In this document: positions 6,185 through 8,208 of the stretch, one piece after another | How the letters are laid out: the number at the start of each line of letters is the position of its first letter | Numbering within the stretch: the first letter of the stretch is position 1 | NCBI GenBank assembly: GCA_002492295.1 | Contig: DKYC01000013.1 | Coordinates: forward strand, 484 to 8,691 | DNA from: Lachnospiraceae bacterium UBA7110 | GTDB taxonomy: Bacteria; Bacillota; Clostridia; Lachnospirales; Lachnospiraceae | Length of the DNA: 8,208 nucleotides | Direction of reading: 5' to 3' | The notes under the pieces: generated by a model | Seen by the model: the letters and a program-made list of their open reading frames with translations, nothing else | Databases searched by the model: none | Told to the model about the DNA's origin: nothing | Made by a program: the position numbers and the translations under genes

Positions 6185-6460
6185 TTAAGCGAAATTTAAG
6201 TTTGCCCTTGTAATCTCTAACACGCCATCCACATCAGCGGTATCAAATCTTTTTTCTTTCTTCTCCCATGACTTTGAAATATTCTTTTCCCTATCTTTCC
6301 AAAAATTCCAGCACTGTGTATAATATCCGGTCTTACCTGTTTTGGTATTGGATTTTGCTGCCTTTTTACTATAAACATCCGTTCTCCCCTTGAACATGGA
6401 ATAAAAAATTTTGCGTGGTCTTTGGTAATTGTCTCCGATATAATTCTGTCCAAAAGCTTT
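6185..6460 (-). pseudogene. fragment resembling the N-terminus of a TOTE-type archaeo-eukaryotic primase protein
   Basis: An open stretch of 91 codons lies between TGA (6461-6463) and TAA (6185-6187). It contains DNYQRPRKIFYSMFKGRTD, then VYSKKAAKSNTKTGKTGYY and TQCWNFWKD. The pattern F.GR.DVYSK......TGK.GYY.QC.NFW matches, from memory, the start of the primase domain in TOTE conflict-system proteins, which are usually around 1000 residues. After NFWKD the expected Cys-rich zinc segment is missing; a Cys-free tail (KNISKSWEKKEKRFDTADVD) ends at the TAA. An ATG at 6397 would give 70 residues but has no good ribosome binding site, and the homology starts before it. I read this as a decayed or internally deleted remnant. 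A second frame over the same stretch (6217-6453) is open but shows no motif. Confidence 0.5.
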
Positions 6461-6544
6461 TCAAGATATCCTCCCCTCTTTTACAATACCCCAACCTGCT
6501 CCTTATTTCTGGACAACATCTTTTTTACTTTCACCTATCTCAAA

Positions 6545-6568
6545 TTGTTCCCCAAGTTGGGGGAGCAA
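6545..6568. repeat. GC-rich hairpin in an AT-rich stretch
   Basis: TTGTTCCCC (6545-6553) and GGGGAGCAA (6560-6568) form a 9-pair stem with one G-U pair on the plus strand and a 6-base loop. On the minus strand that pair is a C-A mismatch. No U-tract follows on either strand, so it is not a standard terminator. It lies in the in-frame extension after the 81-residue ORF. Confidence 0.5.
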
Positions 6569-6589
6569 CAGCTCTGTACCTCGTTCATT

Positions 6590-6835
6590 TTACTCCCGGT
6601 ACCCGATAACAGCAATTGTATTTTCGCCCTTTAGAATATATGCAGCCTTCTTTCCCTCGTTCTGCAATTGCTTTTTACAGGCTAAGATATGTTCCGCCGC
6701 ATTATCCGGAAGGTCTAATAAAACAGTAAATTCCTTGCAAAAAATACCTGATTTGCAGTCCGTAAAAATTCGTTCTAACTGCTCTAAACTGATTTCTTTT
6801 GCTGATACCCATGAAAAAATATCCAATACCTTCAT
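6590..6835 (-). CDS. hypothetical protein (81 aa), possibly interrupted
   Basis: I do not recognise this protein. It runs from MKVLDIFSWVSAKEISLEQL to AYILKGENTIAVIGYRE, mixed alpha/beta in appearance, with four or so predicted segments (helix LEQLERIF, strand FTVLLDLP, helix AAEHILACKKQLQ, strands AAYILKG and TIAVIGY) and no membrane segment. After its TAA (6590-6592) the same frame stays open for 28 more codons to a TAA at 6503-6505, encoding ERGTELLLPQLGEQFEIGES and KKDVVQK, which also looks protein-like. The TAA may therefore be a nonsense mutation in a longer gene. There is no strong ribosome binding site; a purine-rich run precedes the ATG, which directly abuts the stop of a 13-codon ORF downstream of the XRE gene. 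Confidence 0.5.
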   Translation of the reverse strand: MKVLDIFSWVSAKEISLEQLERIFTDCKSGIFCKEFTVLLDLPDNAAEHILACKKQLQNEGKKAAYILKGENTIAVIGYRE

Positions 6836-6877
6836 CTACTCTTCTTCTTTCTCAATCCCAACTATGGTGCCGATCAT
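6836..6877 (-). other. 13-residue ORF between the XRE gene and the 81-residue ORF
   Basis: MIGTIVGIEKEEE, with a GGGG eight bases upstream and a TAG stop immediately followed by the ATG of the next ORF. Its GAG-rich end doubles as a purine-rich run in front of that ATG. It could serve as a translational bridge; at this length it could equally be chance. Confidence 0.25.
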
Positions 6878-6888
6878 ACCAAAATCCC

Positions 6889-7767
6889 CTATTTACAGGT
6901 ACAAATAACAAGTTCACTCTTAATTCCGTTCAGTTCGATAACATTCTCCGCGCCCGCCACACTAAAATCCTCTGTCTGTTTTCCGTCTTTTTCATAGGAA
7001 ATGCTTGTTCCTATTCCCTTCGCAATGGCAGTAAACGTTACGCCTTCTGGAACACGAATTTTTGAAGTCGCTGACACTTGGTTGATTGCTACCTCTCCAT
7101 TTAAGGAGTGGCACACTACTTCCATATCAAGGTTGCAGTTAATCTCCACCGTTCCCTTGACATCCGCAAGCGTAACGCTTGGCGTCTTGGTATCAAGTTC
7201 TATACTCTCGCATTCCAAGGAACAGATTTCTACTGTTTCCGCATTGACCGCACACTCGATTTTTCCGATATACGGCGTCGGAATTTGGACAAAAATGCTG
7301 ACGGCTTCTTTTGCCATCGCCTCCGTCACTCCGTTTTTGCGGTTTACATCCACATCAATCCGTTTTCGGATGTCATCAATCTTCACCTTAAAATCATTTT
7401 GGAGCGTGGAAAACGTGTTGGATGATAAACGGATACGGATTTTCTCTCCTTCATACCCCGACAGCATGAATTGTTTTGCCCCTCCAAACTTCATATCATA
7501 GCGCTTCGGTTCGTCGATATCATACTCCGTAATACTCTCAAAAAGGTATTCTGTCAATTGCTTTGTTCCTTTTTCATTGGAAAGCAGCTCATCAATGGAA
7601 ATGTCAAACAATGCGGAAATCGCCATAATATTTTCAATATCAGGGATACCCGCATTCGTTTCCCATTTTGTAACCGCCTGCCTTGATACGCCAAGCTTTT
7701 CCGCCAACTGCTCCTGCGACATTCCTGCCTGCTTGCGAATTGATTTTAATTTTTCTGCAAATGTCAT
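6889..7767 (-). CDS. XRE-family transcriptional regulator with DUF4097-like C-terminal domain
   Basis: DNA-binding regulator of 292 residues. Residues 5-62 are a classic Cro/CI helix-turn-helix (LKSIRKQAGMSQEQLAEKLG, VSRQAVTKWE, then ISIDELL). After a linker with acidic and aromatic residues, residues from about 105 to the end form a long run of short beta strands (VEICSLECESIELDT, VTLADVKGTVEINC, EVVCHSLNGEVAIN) typical of DUF4097-like beta-solenoid domains. No membrane segment is seen, so it is probably cytosolic; what the solenoid binds is unknown. The start at 7767 has GGGAGG six bases upstream. A promoter and small dyad lie upstream, suggesting autoregulation. Downstream on the same strand are the 13- and 81-residue ORFs, which may be in the same transcript. 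Confidence 0.88.
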   Translation of the reverse strand: MTFAEKLKSIRKQAGMSQEQLAEKLGVSRQAVTKWETNAGIPDIENIMAISALFDISIDELLSNEKGTKQLTEYLFESITEYDIDEPKRYDMKFGGAKQFMLSGYEGEKIRIRLSSNTFSTLQNDFKVKIDDIRKRIDVDVNRKNGVTEAMAKEAVSIFVQIPTPYIGKIECAVNAETVEICSLECESIELDTKTPSVTLADVKGTVEINCNLDMEVVCHSLNGEVAINQVSATSKIRVPEGVTFTAIAKGIGTSISYEKDGKQTEDFSVAGAENVIELNGIKSELVICTCK

Positions 7768-7780
7768 ATGAAACCTCCCA

Positions 7781-7954
7781 CTAAAATTGAAATTTTATTT
7801 TTCCTGACAAACCGTCTGCCCTGAATGTATAACATACACCCATGCCTTGCAGAACGTTTTGATATGCCCAGTATAGAAAAACATCGTTTGCATTCCAAGC
7901 AAACAGAGATGACATTTGCATTTTTTCTGCTACTTTACGTGGCAATTTCATCAT
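7781..7954 (-). CDS. possible small ORF (57 aa) upstream of the XRE gene
   Basis: Begins MMKLPRKVAEKMQMSSLFAW and ends ADGLSGKIKFQF, with VFLYWAYQNVL in the middle. GGGG lies four bases before the first ATG, with AGGAG further upstream, so the ribosome binding site is only fair. The stop is 13 bases before the XRE start. I recognise no family. It is aromatic-rich in the middle but has no clear membrane helix. A good promoter for the XRE gene lies inside it, which weakens the case for a gene; it could also be a decayed or truncated coding region. Confidence 0.35.
   Translation of the reverse strand: MMKLPRKVAEKMQMSSLFAWNANDVFLYWAYQNVLQGMGVCYTFRADGLSGKIKFQF
7826..7838. promoter_or_regulatory. 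small dyad, candidate operator for the XRE regulator
   Basis: TGTAT and ATACA flank a 3-base centre, about 25-37 bases downstream of the predicted XRE transcription start, a position where a bound repressor would block elongation or initiation. It is short and chance cannot be excluded. Confidence 0.3.
7870..7898 (-). promoter_or_regulatory. predicted sigma-A promoter of the XRE gene
   Basis: Minus strand: -35 TTGGAA (7893-7898), 17-base spacer, -10 TATACT (7870-7875). The -10 matches 5 of 6 and the -35 matches 4 of 6 consensus bases. Transcription would start near 7863, giving a leader of about 95 bases to the XRE ATG. Confidence 0.5.
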
Positions 7955-7970
7955 AATACCCCTATTTCTC

Positions 7971-8045
7971 CTATATCTGCCGAATAAGCGGAACAGGAGA
8001 CTTAGACTTTGAGTATCCTAAATACTTTGCTAAATGATCTGTTCT
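7971..8045 (-). other. in-frame open remnant after the winged-helix gene
   Basis: After the TAG at 8046-8048 the same frame is open for 24 codons, containing DHLAKYLGYSKSKSPVPLI and ending at TAG (7971-7973). The LAKYLGYSKSK part resembles the first two helices of a helix-turn-helix. There is no start codon or ribosome binding site, so this is either a decayed tail or chance. Confidence 0.25.
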
Positions 8046-8208
8046 CTATAACACATTCCAATATCCTGATTTTTTTGAACCGACTCTCTCAATATAGCCA
8101 TTTTCACGCAAAAATGAAATATTGTTATCTACTGCCGTTTTACTAATCCCTAAGATTTTACGAAGTTCTTCAGCCGTTATGTTAGGATTATCCCTCATTT
8201 CTGTCAAA
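8046..8208 (-). CDS. C-terminal winged-helix domain of a protein truncated by the right edge
   Basis: The last 53 residues of a gene that enters from the right: NPNITAEELRKILGISKTAV then NNISFLRENGYIERVGSKKS and GYWNVL. This is a winged helix-turn-helix. The ending ERVGSKKSGYWNVL is typical of the C-terminal domain of AlbA_2/Schlafen-type ATP-binding regulators and of Fic-family proteins; I cannot decide between them without the body of the protein. It has a normal end at the TAG. Confidence 0.7.
   Translation of the reverse strand, partial: LTEMRDNPNITAEELRKILGISKTAVDNNISFLRENGYIERVGSKKSGYWNVL

Noticed and set aside
6217..6453. Alternative minus-strand frame of 78 codons over the primase fragment
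   Set aside because: It shows no recognisable motif, while the other frame has the FKGRTDVYSK...GYYTQCWNFW pattern. I cannot exclude that a frameshift joins the two.
7001..7771. Plus-strand open frames opposite the XRE gene
   Set aside because: They are shadows of the well-supported XRE/DUF4097 gene, with no motif and no ribosome binding site.
1..8208. CRISPR arrays, tRNA or rRNA genes, insertion sequences, phage att sites
   Set aside because: I saw no regularly spaced repeats, cloverleaf-like sequences, transposase or integrase motifs, or flanking direct repeats.

Overview
The window looks like a piece of a Clostridia chromosome, most plausibly Lachnospiraceae. The evidence is the gene order def-fmt-yugP-rsmB, strong AGGAGG-type ribosome binding sites, and protein wording typical of gut Firmicutes. 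Family-level placement is inference. Every gene I can support is on the minus strand; the long plus-strand reading frames are antisense shadows.

Right-to-left (the direction of transcription), the left 3.3 kb is a conserved housekeeping operon. It holds peptide deformylase (def, 2833-3309), methionyl-tRNA formyltransferase (fmt, 1820-2758), a membrane zinc metallopeptidase (yugP, 1091-1795) and the first 350 residues of the 16S rRNA m5C methyltransferase RsmB (1-1050, cut by the window edge). Def and Fmt are the two halves of the N-formylmethionine cycle: Fmt formylates initiator tRNA and Def removes the formyl group from new proteins. A good promoter (3433-3461) and a leader of about 115 nt with two dyads precede def.

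From about 3.5 kb to the right edge the DNA is visibly more AT-rich and the genes are short, accessory and partly broken. In order of position they are: a YaeR/GloA2-type VOC protein (3532-3924); a Cys-rich DUF3795-like protein (3983-4417); a HicA-like toxin-fold protein that looks C-terminally truncated (4456-4641); a 46-codon ORF overlapping its start (4620-4760); a GNAT acetyltransferase (4815-5231); a PIN-domain toxin with its overlapping antitoxin (5399-6056) behind a promoter with a palindrome; a fragment resembling the N-terminus of a TOTE-type archaeo-eukaryotic primase (6185-6460); an unrecognised 81-residue ORF (6590-6835); an XRE regulator with a DUF4097-like C-terminal domain (6889-7767); a possible 57-residue ORF in front of it (7781-7954); and the C-terminal winged helix of a protein whose body lies beyond the right edge (8046-8208).

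The two most interesting places are the 46-codon ORF / HicA-like / DUF3795 cassette and the primase fragment. In the cassette, a 14-bp perfect inverted repeat puts the HicA-like ribosome binding region into a stem, and a TAG appears to have cut off a tail that would otherwise have ended in an ATGA overlap with the next gene. The primase fragment suggests that a conflict/defence system once sat beside the toxin-antitoxin pair. Nothing here is a CRISPR array, tRNA, rRNA or intact mobile element.
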